Made by a program: the position numbers and the translations under genes | Shown: in pieces, positions 22,047-32,335 of the stretch | Numbering within the stretch: position 1 is the stretch's first letter | Layout of the letters: each line of letters starts with the position of its first letter | Origin: Gemmatimonadota bacterium | GTDB taxonomy: Bacteria > Gemmatimonadota > Gemmatimonadetes > Longimicrobiales > Gaopeijiaceae | Reading direction: 5' to 3' | NCBI GenBank assembly: GCA_028874905.1 | Contig: JAPPGZ010000003.1 | Coordinates: 1 to 64,000, forward strand | DNA length: 64,000 nucleotides | The notes under the pieces: model-generated | The model's input: only the letters and a program-made list of their open reading frames with translations | Told to the model about the DNA's origin: nothing | The model's database searches: none

Positions 22047-22136
22047 GGTCGCTCGGAAGCCTCCCGCCATCGTGAACCGGCCAGAAGCCGCGTAGATTTA
22101 GCGCTCTCATCGTCCCCACGACGAGCGGAGCACCCC

Positions 22137-25100
22137 TTGCGCATTCGGCAATCTGTTGCAGGTTCGCTCGCCGACCGTCTCCGTCGGCACGTCGAGGGCG
22201 ATGTACGCTTTGACGCGCTGACCCGTGCCCTCTACGCCACCGATGCCTCCATCTACCAGATCAGGCCGGTGGGCGTCGTCCTCCCGCGTTCCCTGGACGA
22301 CGTGGACGCGGCCATGACCATCGCGCGCGAAGAAGGCGTCCCTGTACTCCCCCGGGGCGCGGGCACGTCCCAGTGCGGACAGACGATCGGCCGCGCTCTG
22401 GTGATCGACACCTCCCGCCACCTCGACCGCGTTCTCGCCGTCGACCACGACGCGCGCACGGCCCAGGTCGAACCGGGCGTCGTACTGGACCAGCTCAACC
22501 GATACCTCGCCCCGACGGGGCTCTTCTTCCCGGTGGACGTGGCAACCGCGAGCCGGGCGACGCTGGGCGGCATGGCAGGCAACAACAGCGGCGGCGCGCG
22601 CTCGATCCGGTACGGGATCATGGCCGACAACGTGATCGAGATCGAAGCGGCGCTGGCAAACGGGAGTATCGTCGACTTCGGACCCTGCACCCCCGGCGAC
22701 GACGGCCCGGCCGACGACGGCCCGGCCGCCGCTCCCGCCGACACCCATCGCCTGGCCGAGCGAATCCGCGCGATCGCCGCCCGCGAGGCCGACGAGCTGC
22801 GGGCACGCGTTCCGAGGGTGCTCCGGCACGTGGCCGGATACAATCTCCACCGGCTCCTCAAGCCGGATGCGTCGATGGCCGAGGTGCTCGTCGGGTCCGA
22901 GGGCACCCTGGCCTTCTTCCGGCGCCTCACGGTCAGACTGGCGCGCAGGCCGCGGCGCCGGGTCCTGGGAGTGTGCGGGTTCCCGTCGCTGCTCGAGGCA
23001 CTGGACGCCGTGCAGCACATCGTCGAACTGGACCCGCACGCGGTCGAACTGGTGGACGACACGCTGACCCGCCTCGCCCGCAAGAACGCCGCCTTCCGCT
23101 CGGCGGTGGAGGCCCTGATACCGCCCCGCGCGCACAGTGTGCTGCTGGTCGAATTCGCCGGGGACGACCAGGCGGAGTTGTCACGCAAACTCGGCCGTTT
23201 GGAAGAGGTGGCGCACGGCACGGGGCCGGGACGCGAGGTGGCGCGCGCCGAGGACAGCGCCGAACAGGCCGCAATCTGGGCCGTGCGGCGCGCGGGGCTG
23301 AACATCGTGATGTCCATGAAGGGCGACCGGAAGCCGGTCTCGATCGTCGAGGATTGCGCGATACCGCTCCCCGCGCTGGCCGAGTTCGGGGCCGCCGTCG
23401 AGGACGTCTTCGCGCGCCACGGCACCAGCAGCACCTGGTATGCGCACGCTTCCGTCGGGTGTCTCCATGTGCGGCCGTCGCTGAACATGAAAGACCCGTC
23501 CGACATCGAGGCGTTCCGCGCCATCGGCGACGAGGTGATGCACCTCGCCGTGCAGCTGGGAGGATCCCACTCGGGCGAACACGGCGACGGCATCCTCCGC
23601 TCCGAGTTCATCGAGCCGATGCTGGGCAGCCGGCTGACGCGGGCGTTCCGCGAAGTGAAGGACGCGCTCGATCCGGCCGGCATGATGAATCCGGGGAAGA
23701 TCGTCGGCGCGCCGCGCATGGACGACCGCGAGTTGTTCCGCTATGGCCCGGGCTACCGTGCCAGGGCCCTGCCGCTGGCGACGGACTGGTCGGCCGACGG
23801 CGGTTTCGCCCGCGCCGTCGAGGCATGCAACAACAACGGGGCCTGCCGTAAGATGGATCCAGGCGTGATGTGCCCGTCGTACCGGGTCACCCGCGAGGAG
23901 ACGGACACGACCCGCGGCCGCGCCAACGTGCTTCGGCAAGCGCTGACGGGTCAGTTGGGGCCGGAGGGTCTGGCGGGGGATGAGGTCGCCGAGGTTCTCG
24001 AACTCTGCGTCGGCTGCAAGGCCTGCCAGCGCGAGTGCCCGGCCGGGGTCGACATGGCCAGGATGAAGGCCGAAGTCCTCCATCTCAGACATCGGCGGCG
24101 CGGTGTCCCCCTGCGAGAGCGGCTGTTCGCGTCGCTGCCCCGCCTTGCGCCCATTGGGGCCCGGTTCCCCGGGGTGCTCAATCTGCGGAACCGGAGCGGT
24201 GCGTTGCGGTGGCTCGGCGAACGGGTGCTGGGCATCGCGGCCGGGAACGCGCTGCCGGAGTGGCATCGGCGGTCGTTTCGGGATCGTGAGTTGGCGCTAA
24301 CTCCAATGGACAAATTATCCATAGCTTTTGTCAAAAATGGCTCCGACGGGCCGCTGGAAGTCCCCATGACAGCTCCTGCCATCCTATTCGTGGACACATT
24401 CTCCAGATATTTTGACCCAGACATCGCTCGGGCCGCTCAGTCTGTGCTTCTCAGGCTGGGCTATGAAGCGATTGCTCCGACGAAGCCGCAGCCTCGTGGC
24501 CGACCCCTTTGCTGCGGGCGGACCTACATCAGCGCCGGTATGCTCGACCACGCGCGGGCGGAGTTGCAGCGCACGGTCGCGGCACTCGCGCCCTTCGCGC
24601 GGCGCGGACTGCCCATCGTGGGGCTGGAGCCCAGTTGCCTGCTGACGCTCCGGGACGAGGCGCTCCATCTGCTGGCTGACGACGAGGATCGTGATGGGCC
24701 CGTGGTGACGGGGAACGATGCACATGCCGTGACGGGCGACGATGTCCGCGTGGTGGCGGAACAGGCGGTGCTTGTCGACGAGTTCCTGGCCGGGCAGGCG
24801 AGTGCCGCAACTCCTCCAACGTCGCGCACCACAGTTCAGATCCACGGACACTGCCACCAGAAGGCGGCTGGCACCGCATCGGCGACCGTCGAAGCGCTTG
24901 CCGCGTGTGCGGGCATTCGGGGTGAGCTCATCGAGTCGAGTTGCTGCGGAATGGCGGGCTCGTTCGGGTACGTCGCCAAGCACCTGCGCACGTCCCGTGC
25001 AATGGGCGAGCTGAGCCTCTTCCCCGCCCTACGGGCCAGCCCTCCGGAGGATGTCGTGATTGCCAACGGCTTCAGTTGCCGCGCTCAGATCCGCGCGGGG

Positions 25101-25160
25101 ACCGGACGGCGGGCACGGCACGTTGTGGAGGTGCTTGCAGGACGAGTGAGCGCGCGATGA
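22137..25160 (+). CDS. FAD-linked oxidase fused to Fe-S and CCG domains (YdiJ-like D-2-hydroxyacid dehydrogenase)
   Basis: A 1007-residue cytoplasmic flavo-iron-sulfur enzyme. The N-terminal FAD-binding domain (about residues 40-240) has [15 protein letters not shown] and [18 protein letters not shown]. The FAD-oxidase C-terminal domain follows, with [11 protein letters not shown]. Two ferredoxin-like clusters come next: Cys564, Cys570 and Cys579 with neighbours, and [11 protein letters not shown] (624, 627, 630, 634). The C-terminal cysteine-rich domain has [25 protein letters not shown] and [12 protein letters not shown]. Length and order match E. coli YdiJ, a D-2-hydroxyglutarate dehydrogenase, so oxidation of a D-2-hydroxyacid with electrons passed to the respiratory chain is likely. 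The start is a TTG after GAGCGGAG. The segment near 24300-24480 is AT-richer than the rest. Confidence 0.93.
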   Translation: MRIRQSVAGSLADRLRRHVEGDVRFDALTRALYATDASIYQIRPVGVVLPRSLDDVDAAMTIAREEGVPVLPRGAGTSQCGQTIGRALVIDTSRHLDRVLAVDHDARTAQVEPGVVLDQLNRYLAPTGLFFPVDVATASRATLGGMAGNNSGGARSIRYGIMADNVIEIEAALANGSIVDFGPCTPGDDGPADDGPAAAPADTHRLAERIRAIAAREADELRARVPRVLRHVAGYNLHRLLKPDASMAEVLVGSEGTLAFFRRLTVRLARRPRRRVLGVCGFPSLLEALDAVQHIVELDPHAVELVDDTLTRLARKNAAFRSAVEALIPPRAHSVLLVEFAGDDQAELSRKLGRLEEVAHGTGPGREVARAEDSAEQAAIWAVRRAGLNIVMSMKGDRKPVSIVEDCAIPLPALAEFGAAVEDVFARHGTSSTWYAHASVGCLHVRPSLNMKDPSDIEAFRAIGDEVMHLAVQLGGSHSGEHGDGILRSEFIEPMLGSRLTRAFREVKDALDPAGMMNPGKIVGAPRMDDRELFRYGPGYRARALPLATDWSADGGFARAVEACNNNGACRKMDPGVMCPSYRVTREETDTTRGRANVLRQALTGQLGPEGLAGDEVAEVLELCVGCKACQRECPAGVDMARMKAEVLHLRHRRRGVPLRERLFASLPRLAPIGARFPGVLNLRNRSGALRWLGERVLGIAAGNALPEWHRRSFRDRELALTPMDKLSIAFVKNGSDGPLEVPMTAPAILFVDTFSRYFDPDIARAAQSVLLRLGYEAIAPTKPQPRGRPLCCGRTYISAGMLDHARAELQRTVAALAPFARRGLPIVGLEPSCLLTLRDEALHLLADDEDRDGPVVTGNDAHAVTGDDVRVVAEQAVLVDEFLAGQASAATPPTSRTTVQIHGHCHQKAAGTASATVEALAACAGIRGELIESSCCGMAGSFGYVAKHLRTSRAMGELSLFPALRASPPEDVVIANGFSCRAQIRAGTGRRARHVVEVLAGRVSAR

Positions 25161-26482
25161 GACCCTCTTTCCGAGGCAGATCCGGCTTGACCCGTCTGCC
25201 GGTGATCGTGTGCGTCGCGACCGCCTGCGCCTCGGCAACGATTGCGGTCGCCGCCGGCCGCGCTTCGGCCCAGCAGGTGATCGAGCTTCCCGCCGAGGAT
25301 CGGTCCCTTGCCGCGGACTTCCCGGAAGTCTATCGCGTCGGCGACGGCTACAGTGATTGGGACCTGTTCTCTCGTGTCGCATCGCTTGGATTCGACTCGC
25401 TCGGGAACCTGCACGTCGGGGACCTCAACGGCGACGAGCTGGAAGTGGTGGTCGTCGATCCCGACGGCGAACTCGTCGTCCGTTTCGGTCGGCAAGGGGA
25501 AGGTCCGGGCGAGTTCCGCGACGCCTCAGAGGCCTTCGCGCTCCCCGATGGACGGACGCTGGTCCCCGACGACGGACACTTCGCCTATCACGTTTTCGGC
25601 CCGGACGGGACGCTCGACCGGATGGTCCGCTACCCGGGAGTACGCCCCGGTCACAACGCTCCGCTCGTGGAGACGCCCGGCAGCTATCCACGCATGCGCC
25701 TCGTGGACCGGTGGCGCGGCGACCTGCTGCTGCGGGTCGCCCACGTCTGGGACATGCAGAGGGATCCCGAGACCGGCACCGGGTCCTTCAGGATCGTGGA
25801 CGGCCCGCGGACGATCCTACGCCTCGAACTCGATGGCGAAGAGGCATCCGAATCGGAGATCGCGCGAGCAGCGAAACCCTACGAAGACGCGGAGTTTCAC
25901 TTCGGTCCGCTGCCCGGCGGTGCCGTTGCGTTTTCGGACACCAGCGCATACGCCGTCAAGATTGTGGGCCCTGCCACGGACCGGCTTCTGGTTCGCGCGT
26001 TTCCCGTAAGACCCTACGCCGAGAACATCGGCGCACTCAGGAACTACTTCAAGGATGGTTTCAGACGGGCGGCGGAGTCGCGGGACGGAGCGGAGATGGT
26101 GGCATGGGCTGGTGGAATCGACCGGCTGCTCGGCATGATAGACGACGGGCCGGTTCCGCCCGGCGACATCCACCAGATCGAAGCGCTGAAGACGACCTGG
26201 GACGGTCTGATCTGGGTCGGCCGGACACCTGACGACGGCTTCCCGGATTACGATTTCCTCGGCATGGTGCTGGGCGCCTTGAGTCCGGTTCAGAGCGGAC
26301 CACGACCACGCAGACCCGGTCTCGTCGACGTGATCGCTCCCGATGGCCGGTACATCGGCACCTTCGCCGATACCCCCATGCCCGCGGCCTTCGGTCCGGA
26401 TGGGCTGGTTGCTTACCTGGAGGTCGACGAACTGGACGTGCCGACCGTAGTGGTCAGGCGTCTGCCGGAAGAGGTGCGATAG
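25157..26482 (+). CDS. Exported beta-propeller-like protein (6-bladed type)
   Basis: A 441-residue protein with a signal peptide ending near ASAQ. The body is made of repeated strands of the type [35 protein letters not shown], then GEGPGEF and [12 protein letters not shown], and near the end [14 protein letters not shown]. This is the pattern of NHL-like, six-bladed propellers common in Gemmatimonadota and Bacteroidota, whose roles are mostly unknown. The ATG overlaps the stop of the preceding dehydrogenase gene (ATGA), so the two are translationally linked. I cannot assign an enzymatic activity; a surface or periplasmic binding role is possible. Confidence 0.7.
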   Translation: MRPSFRGRSGLTRLPVIVCVATACASATIAVAAGRASAQQVIELPAEDRSLAADFPEVYRVGDGYSDWDLFSRVASLGFDSLGNLHVGDLNGDELEVVVVDPDGELVVRFGRQGEGPGEFRDASEAFALPDGRTLVPDDGHFAYHVFGPDGTLDRMVRYPGVRPGHNAPLVETPGSYPRMRLVDRWRGDLLLRVAHVWDMQRDPETGTGSFRIVDGPRTILRLELDGEEASESEIARAAKPYEDAEFHFGPLPGGAVAFSDTSAYAVKIVGPATDRLLVRAFPVRPYAENIGALRNYFKDGFRRAAESRDGAEMVAWAGGIDRLLGMIDDGPVPPGDIHQIEALKTTWDGLIWVGRTPDDGFPDYDFLGMVLGALSPVQSGPRPRRPGLVDVIAPDGRYIGTFADTPMPAAFGPDGLVAYLEVDELDVPTVVVRRLPEEVR

Positions 26483-26553
26483 CGTGACCAAGAGAAAGTC
26501 GTGAACAGCGAAAGCTTGCCTCGGGAATCACGCGTGGCAGATTCGATGAACAG

Positions 26554-27891
26554 ATGACCACACGAAACCGGACCCGTGGAGCCTCAAGCGCCAAGGCAGC
26601 ACAACACGTAGCTCGACGCTCCGCAAGCTCTGGACTGCTCCTGACGTTGGCAGGGCTGGGTTTGTCCTGCGCGAAAGGAATTGACCCTGCCGCGGAAGTG
26701 GAAGAACCCGCCGCAAGGGTGGAGGGCGGCGATGGAAGCGTCGTCCTTCGTCCCGACCGGATCCTCGACGGGAGGGGCGGCTCCTTCACCGGCCGGGAAG
26801 TCGTCGTGCGCGGGGGGTTGATCACGGCCGTGGCCGACGCCGGATCCACCGAAGGTGGCCGGGTTTACGACCTTTCCGGGGCCACGCTGCTCCCCGGTCT
26901 GATCGATACGCACGTCCACCTCGGCTGGCACTTCGATCGCGAAACCGACCGGCTCCATTCCGCGGCCTCCACCGACGGCCCGCAGGAACAGGTCCTGTAC
27001 GCGGCCGAAAACGCCTGGAACATGCTCAGGAGCGGCGTTACGACCGTTCAGAGCGTGGGCGGACCCGAGGACGTCCCCGTCCGTGACGCCATCGATCACG
27101 GTTCCCTGCCCGGCCCACGAGTGCTGACCTCGATCAGGCCGGTCACGGCGGGCACCGGCGGTCCGGACGATATTCGTGCCCACGTGGACGAGGTCACCGC
27201 AGCCGGGGCCGACGTCATCAAGATTTTCGCCTCGGAGAGCATCCGGGTGGGCGGTGGCCCCACCTTGAGCCAGGCGCAGCTCGATGCGGCCTGCGGACGG
27301 GCGACGGAACTGGGGCTTCGGGCCGTCGTACACGCCCACGGCCCCGAGAGCGCCCGCCGCGCCGCCCTGGCCGGATGCGCACAAATCGAGCACGGCGCGC
27401 TCCTCGACCGCGCCACGCTGGAACTGCTCGCCGAGCGCGGCCTGTACTACGATCCCCACATCCATCTCATCTTCGACAACTACTTCGCCAACGCGGAGCG
27501 CTATCTGGGGATCGGCAACTACACGGCAGAGGGCTTCGCACAGATGGAGGCGGCGGTCCCGGTGGCGCTCAAGACCTTTCGCGAGGCCCTGACTGTGGAT
27601 GGCCTCGACATCGTCTTCGGGACGGATGCGGTCGCCGGAGCACACGGCCACAACTGGAAGGAACTCGTGTACCGGGTCCAGGAGGGCGGACAGGACCCGA
27701 TGGCGGCGATCGTCTCGGCGACGAGTCTGGCGGCCGAGTCGCTGGGGATGGACAACACGCTGGGCACGGTCGAGGCCGGCTACGCGGCGGACCTGATCGC
27801 GGTCGTGGGCGACCCGACGGCGGACATCCGGTCGATCGAGCACGTCGTCTTCGTCATGCGCGCCGGCCAGGTATACCGGTACGACCCTTGA
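26554..27891 (+). CDS. Amidohydrolase family lipoprotein (prolidase/imidazolonepropionase-like)
   Basis: A 445-residue metal-dependent hydrolase. An N-terminal leader ends in a lipobox (LGLSC, Cys39), so it is probably anchored in the outer or inner membrane. The metal site includes His120 and His122 (DTHVHLGWH), the likely carboxylated Lys223 (ADVIKIFASE), histidines in VVHAHGPES and QIEHGALLD, and the aspartate in VFGTDAVAG. A beta-sandwich cap at both ends gives PGLIDTHVH and AGYAADLIAVVGDPT. Related enzymes cleave dipeptides (Xaa-Pro, Xaa-Arg) or cyclic amides. The ATG at 26554 is the first in frame. Its stop overlaps the start of the VOC gene. Confidence 0.92.
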   Translation: MTTRNRTRGASSAKAAQHVARRSASSGLLLTLAGLGLSCAKGIDPAAEVEEPAARVEGGDGSVVLRPDRILDGRGGSFTGREVVVRGGLITAVADAGSTEGGRVYDLSGATLLPGLIDTHVHLGWHFDRETDRLHSAASTDGPQEQVLYAAENAWNMLRSGVTTVQSVGGPEDVPVRDAIDHGSLPGPRVLTSIRPVTAGTGGPDDIRAHVDEVTAAGADVIKIFASESIRVGGGPTLSQAQLDAACGRATELGLRAVVHAHGPESARRAALAGCAQIEHGALLDRATLELLAERGLYYDPHIHLIFDNYFANAERYLGIGNYTAEGFAQMEAAVPVALKTFREALTVDGLDIVFGTDAVAGAHGHNWKELVYRVQEGGQDPMAAIVSATSLAAESLGMDNTLGTVEAGYAADLIAVVGDPTADIRSIEHVVFVMRAGQVYRYDP

Positions 27892-28736
27892 TTCTTCGCG
27901 TGCAGCACATCGGGATGGTCGTGCGCGACCTCCGTGACGCGTGCCGCTCCTTCGAGCGTGCCCTGGGCCTTCGAGCGCGGGACTTCCGCAACGACCAGGG
28001 CCAGGGCATGCAGTTCGACGCCCGCATCCTCCTCGGCAACGAGTGCTGGCTGCATCTGGTGCAGAACTGGAACCCCGAATCGCGGGTCAACAGGTTCCTA
28101 CGCGAGCGCGGCCAGGGGCTCGAGCACATCTGCATCGAGACCGACGACATCGTGGCCGATGTCGCGCATCTCCGTGAAATCGGGGTCGGCGTATGGGAGG
28201 ACCGGATCCTCGACGCCAACGACGGGTACGAAGCATTCGTATTCCCGGACAAGCTTCCCGGATTGACCGTGGAGCTCATCCAGTCGCACGAACGCAGTTG
28301 GTACTATCCGCCCGAAGCCGTCGGCGAGCCCGTAAGCAACTCTTTGAAGGTGTCGGGTCTCCACCACATCGGCCTTTGCGTGCACGACCTGGACGACGCC
28401 TGCCGGCGCTTCGAGCAATACTTCGGCCTCGTTGCGCAGGACTTTGCGGCGGACGAGAGGCTGCCGATGCGCAAAGCGCACATCCACTTCGACAACCGAT
28501 GCTCGTTACAGCTTGTGGAGAGCAGGAACCCCGGGTCGCGGGCAGGGCGATTCCTGCGGGAGCGTGGAGAGGGTCTGGACCATATCGCGCTCCGGACGGG
28601 CGATGTCGGGAGCGACGCTGCACGCTTGCGCGAGCGGGGCATCCCCTTCCGCGAGCTCACCGGTGGGCTCAAGGCGCTCATCGGCCCGGACCAGCTCCCC
28701 GGGATGGCCGCGGAGCTGATTCATGAACCGTCGTAG
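27888..28736 (+). CDS. Tandem two-domain VOC (glyoxalase/dioxygenase superfamily) protein
   Basis: A 282-residue cytoplasmic protein made of two VOC domains of similar sequence. Each begins with a VxHIGxxVxDLxDACRxFE strand-helix unit (VQHIGMVVRDLRDACRSFE and LHHIGLCVHDLDDACRRFE), contains a WNPESRVNRFLRERGQGLEH or RNPGSRAGRFLRERGEGLDH unit, and ends with LPGLTVELIQ or LPGMAAELIH. It therefore arose by internal duplication. The histidines and glutamates could form a metal site, as in methylmalonyl-CoA epimerase or glyoxalase, but the reaction is unknown. The likely start is a TTG at 27888 that overlaps the amidohydrolase stop (TTGA); a GTG at 27900 is the alternative. Confidence 0.85.
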   Translation: MILRVQHIGMVVRDLRDACRSFERALGLRARDFRNDQGQGMQFDARILLGNECWLHLVQNWNPESRVNRFLRERGQGLEHICIETDDIVADVAHLREIGVGVWEDRILDANDGYEAFVFPDKLPGLTVELIQSHERSWYYPPEAVGEPVSNSLKVSGLHHIGLCVHDLDDACRRFEQYFGLVAQDFAADERLPMRKAHIHFDNRCSLQLVESRNPGSRAGRFLRERGEGLDHIALRTGDVGSDAARLRERGIPFRELTGGLKALIGPDQLPGMAAELIHEPS

Positions 28737-28818
28737 CATGGTGTTGCCGGCGCTCGCGGCCCTCATCGTTCTGGTTTCGGGACGGCGCGAGGGACTCTTC
28801 GTCGTTCGTCCGCACTAG
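28723..28818 (+). pseudogene. Relic of an LVIVD/choice-of-anchor-B protein: signal peptide joined to C-terminal tail
   Basis: A 31-codon reading frame starts with what looks like a signal peptide (MNRRSMVLPALAALIVLVSG) and passes directly into RREGLFVVRPH before its stop. The last ten residues before the stop match the very end of the intact LVIVD protein encoded just downstream, whose tail reads SSRREGLFVVRPRARR. The codons differ at many third positions, so this is not a recent copy of that gene. I infer an older paralogue that lost everything between its leader and tail. It could instead be a real micropeptide; it overlaps the last 14 bases of the VOC gene. Confidence 0.5.
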
Positions 28819-28890
28819 TGCATCTCGTGAACCGCCGGCGAGTCGAGTAGATTCTGCACTCGTCACCAAACCCCAAAGCGGAGGATTCCC

Positions 28891-31248
28891 GTGAGGATTC
28901 GGCAATCACACGTCAACCCGCTCCTTGTCCTGACAGCCTGCTGGCTGATCGTCCCCACGCCGGTGGCGGCGCAGGCCTTCGGCGGCGCCGTACTCGTGGC
29001 CGACGGACGCGTCTACATCGGTGAAGCCGCCCACGAGCGTGATCCAGGAACGGTTCGGGTATACGCCGCCGACGGCGAATGGAGGGTCGTCGCTACGCTG
29101 CGGGCTCCGGAACCGCAAGTACGGGACGGATTCGGAACGGCACTCGCGCGGGCGGGCGAACTGCTGCTTGTGGGGGCAGACGGTATCGACGGAGGCAAGG
29201 TGTACGCGTACCGCCTGGACGATGTGGAACGCGAGGACGCGCGCCCGATCCAGGTTCTCGACGGCCCCGGGCTAAGCAGGTTCGGGACGTCCGTGGCCGC
29301 ATCGGGCAGCGACCTTGCCGTGGCCGCCGCCAATGACGATGGCAACGTTCTGGCCGCCTTCCGCCGCGGGTCCGACGGTCTGTGGACAGCCAGCGGCACG
29401 GTCGGCGCTCCCGCGCAGGCCGGCGGGCCCGGCACACCGGGGTTCGACCTGCGGGGAGACCTGCTCATCGTCGGAGATCCCGGAGCCAACGCTATCAGGG
29501 TCTTCGAACGCGGGGCCCGGGGCCAGGGGTGGGAGGCCGCCGGCGTCGTAAACGCTCCCGACTCCGATGGCCCGCGCGGGATGCCCTTCGGAACGACCGT
29601 GGCGCTGTTCCAGGACGAGATCCTCGTTGGACAGATGACCGTGGAACTGGGTGACGACGGCGACGCGTCCGTTGAGGGAGTCGTGCACCGCTTTGCGCGT
29701 GCGGACGGTCAGTGGGCGGCGGTTGGCACGCTGCAGCCGGCGGACGCGGCTGAGAGAGCGGGGTTTGGGATGTCGATCGCCTCGGACGGCACAACGCTGG
29801 TGGTGGGCGGTGGTCCGCGTCTCTTCGTCTACGAGCGCGGCGGCACGGCGTTCAACCTTCAGGGCACCGTGGATCTGTTCGGCCCTGACGACGCGGGGGG
29901 CGTCATCACTCCTAACCAGACGCTGGCGCTGGCAGGCGATGTCGCTGTATTCGGCAATCCCTCGGTCGACTTCGGACTGGGTGCCGCGACCGTGTTCTCC
30001 GGCGACTCCGGCGAGTGGACGCGCAGTGCGGTGCTCACGGTCGACTACGCGGGCCTCCCCGCAATCAACGGCGGCGAGGTCGCTTGCGCCGACGGCGGTG
30101 CCGCCGGCTATGACTGCGATCACGTGGACCTGCTCTCGTTCGTCCCGTGGGCGGAGCTGGGCGCCGGCCGCGGGGCGCGGCTGAACGACGTGTGGGGCTG
30201 GACCGATCCGCTCGACGGCCGCGAGTACGCGCTGGTCGGCCGCATGGACGGGACCGCGTTCGTCGATGTCACCGACCCGTACAACCCGCGCTACCTGGGC
30301 AACCTGGCCATGACCGAGGGCAGCCGGGCCAACAGCTGGCGCGACATGAAGGTGTTCAAGGATCATGCCTTCGTCGTCGCCGACGGGGCTGGCCAGCACG
30401 GCATGCAGATCTTCGATCTCACCCAGTTGCGCGACGTGACGGAGCCGCGCGAATTCGAGGCAACCGGCATGTACACGGGCATCGCGTCGTCCCACAACAT
30501 CGCCATCAACGAGGAGACGGGGTTCGCCTACCTGGTCGGGTCTTCGGACGGCGGTGAGACGTGCGGTGGGGGCTCGCACATGGTGGACATCAACGATCCG
30601 CTGAACCCCGTTTTCGCGGGCTGTTTCGCACACCCCAACACCGGACGCCGCAACACGGGCAACTCGCACGACACCCAGTGCGTCATCTACCACGGACCGG
30701 ACGAGGACTACGCCGGCCGCGAAATCTGCGTGAACTCCAACGAGACCGCGCTGTCCATCGCCGACGTGACCGACAAGGACAATCCCATCGCCGTGGCCGC
30801 GGCCGATTATCCGAACGTGGCGTATGCGCATCAGGGCTGGCTCACGGAGGATCATCGCTACTTCTACTCGAACGACGAACTGGACGAGGTGGGCGGCCTG
30901 GTCGATGCCACGCGGACGCTGATCTGGGACCTGGCTGACCTCGACGACCCGCTTCTGCTCAGCGAGTACATGAACCCCACGCGGGCCACGGATCACAACA
31001 TGTACGTCAAGGGCGACCGGCTCTACATGTCGAACAACCGCGCCGGGCTGCGCGTGCTGGACATCAGCGATCCCGAGAACCCCGTCGAGCTGGGCTACTT
31101 CGACACTACTCCTTGGAGCGCGGACGAGGCGGGATTCGACGGCACCTGGAGCGTGTACCCGTACTTCGAGAGCGGGAGTGTGTTGCTGTCGAGCCGGCGC
31201 GAGGGGCTGTTTGTCGTGCGGCCGCGGGCACGGCGCCTGATTCCCTAG
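28891..31248 (+). CDS. Choice-of-anchor B / LVIVD-repeat exported protein
   Basis: A 785-residue secreted protein with a signal peptide ending near PVAAQ. The N-terminal half (about residues 25-370) has FG-GAP-like propeller repeats, for example RDGFGTALARAGELLLVGAD and RFGTSVAASGSDLAVAA. The C-terminal half is the choice-of-anchor-B region with LVIVD-type strands such as GTAFVDVTDPYNPRYLGNL, SLSIADVTDKDNP-like repeats and AGLRVLDISDPENPVELGYF. These proteins are exported and largely uncharacterised. Translation starts at a GTG at 28891 after a GCGGAGG sequence. The relic upstream and this tail suggest that the family was once duplicated here. Confidence 0.85.
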   Translation: MRIRQSHVNPLLVLTACWLIVPTPVAAQAFGGAVLVADGRVYIGEAAHERDPGTVRVYAADGEWRVVATLRAPEPQVRDGFGTALARAGELLLVGADGIDGGKVYAYRLDDVEREDARPIQVLDGPGLSRFGTSVAASGSDLAVAAANDDGNVLAAFRRGSDGLWTASGTVGAPAQAGGPGTPGFDLRGDLLIVGDPGANAIRVFERGARGQGWEAAGVVNAPDSDGPRGMPFGTTVALFQDEILVGQMTVELGDDGDASVEGVVHRFARADGQWAAVGTLQPADAAERAGFGMSIASDGTTLVVGGGPRLFVYERGGTAFNLQGTVDLFGPDDAGGVITPNQTLALAGDVAVFGNPSVDFGLGAATVFSGDSGEWTRSAVLTVDYAGLPAINGGEVACADGGAAGYDCDHVDLLSFVPWAELGAGRGARLNDVWGWTDPLDGREYALVGRMDGTAFVDVTDPYNPRYLGNLAMTEGSRANSWRDMKVFKDHAFVVADGAGQHGMQIFDLTQLRDVTEPREFEATGMYTGIASSHNIAINEETGFAYLVGSSDGGETCGGGSHMVDINDPLNPVFAGCFAHPNTGRRNTGNSHDTQCVIYHGPDEDYAGREICVNSNETALSIADVTDKDNPIAVAAADYPNVAYAHQGWLTEDHRYFYSNDELDEVGGLVDATRTLIWDLADLDDPLLLSEYMNPTRATDHNMYVKGDRLYMSNNRAGLRVLDISDPENPVELGYFDTTPWSADEAGFDGTWSVYPYFESGSVLLSSRREGLFVVRPRARRLIP

Positions 31249-31258
31249 GGGCGCCGCC

Positions 31259-32335
31259 ATCTACCAACTCGAAGACGGGGTCGCGGTCGAGCGCTTCACC
31301 GGGCCGTCGCTCAGGGCGTTCGCCGAATCGGTGCTGCGCGCGCTGGGCGCAACGGGTGAGGAGGCGCGCATCAACGCCGACGGCTTGATCACCGCGTCAC
31401 TGTGGTGGCATCCCGGGCAGGGGCAGGGATTCGAGAAGCTGTTTCGCTACGCCCGCCGGATGCGAAACGGCGGGATCCGGCCGAATGCGGCGATGTCATG
31501 GGTGCGCGAGGGTCCGGCAACGGCCCTGCTCGACGCCGGCAAGGGCCTGGGGTACGTGGCGGCCCACCGCGCGATGGACCGGGCGATCGAGATTGCGTCG
31601 CGGAGCGGAATCGCGATGGTGGCGGTGCGGCACAGCAACCACTTCGGTATCGCGGGCTATCACGCCAAGCGTGCCGCCGATGGGGGCCTGATCGGGATCG
31701 CCATGACCAACGCGGGCGCGGAAATGGCTCCGTGGGGCGCCACCCGGCCGATTCTGGGCACCAATCCCTGGGGGATCGCGGTGCCGCGCGGGGAGCATCA
31801 TCCCATCATTCTCGACATGGCGCTCACCCAGTCCGGCAAGGGCATGATGCGGTGGCTCGACCGCGCCGGCCTGCCGATGCCCGACACCTGGGCGCTGACC
31901 CCGGACGGATCGCGCACGACGGACCCGCGCGCCGCAATGGACGGGCCGCTGCTTCCCATCGGCGACTACAAGGGATACGGCCTGAGCCTGATCACCGACG
32001 CGCTGACCGGCGTCTTGACGGGATCGCTCTTCGGGGCGCAGGTATTCCAGGATGACGAGAACTACGACGTGGCCCACGCGATGATCGCGATCAGGATCGA
32101 GGCGTTCATCGCCAGGCGGCGGTTCGACGAGCGGCTGGAGGCGCTGATCGCGGATGTGCTGGCCGCGCCGCCGATCGATCCGGACCGGCCGGTGCAGCTC
32201 CCCGGTCAGGCCGAGCAGGAGCGCGCGCGGCGGCGGCTTGTGCACGGCGTCCCGGTGGACGGGAAGACGGTGGTCGGGCTGCGGGCGCTCGCCGGGGAGC
32301 TGGGCGTGCCGTTCGCGCTGGAGCCGGTGGCGTGA
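31259..32335 (+). CDS. Ldh2/malate-dehydrogenase-type NAD(P)-dependent oxidoreductase, start codon uncertain
   Basis: A dehydrogenase of the malate/L-sulfolactate/ureidoglycolate family, which reduces 2-oxoacids or oxidises 2-hydroxyacids in the cytoplasm. Typical segments are RHSNHFGIAGYHAKRAADGG, AMTNAGAEMAPWGA, ILGTNPWGIAVP and GDYKGYGLSLITDALTG. Family-like sequence (VERFTGPSLRAFAESVLRALG) extends upstream of the first GTG at 31331, yet no ATG, GTG or TTG lies between that point and the in-frame TGA at 31238. An ATC at 31259, seven bases after TAGGGG, is the best-placed initiator. Either a rare ATC start is used, the start was mutated, or the protein is shortened to start at 31331. Length from 31259 is 358 residues. 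Confidence 0.82.
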   Translation: MYQLEDGVAVERFTGPSLRAFAESVLRALGATGEEARINADGLITASLWWHPGQGQGFEKLFRYARRMRNGGIRPNAAMSWVREGPATALLDAGKGLGYVAAHRAMDRAIEIASRSGIAMVAVRHSNHFGIAGYHAKRAADGGLIGIAMTNAGAEMAPWGATRPILGTNPWGIAVPRGEHHPIILDMALTQSGKGMMRWLDRAGLPMPDTWALTPDGSRTTDPRAAMDGPLLPIGDYKGYGLSLITDALTGVLTGSLFGAQVFQDDENYDVAHAMIAIRIEAFIARRRFDERLEALIADVLAAPPIDPDRPVQLPGQAEQERARRRLVHGVPVDGKTVVGLRALAGELGVPFALEPVA

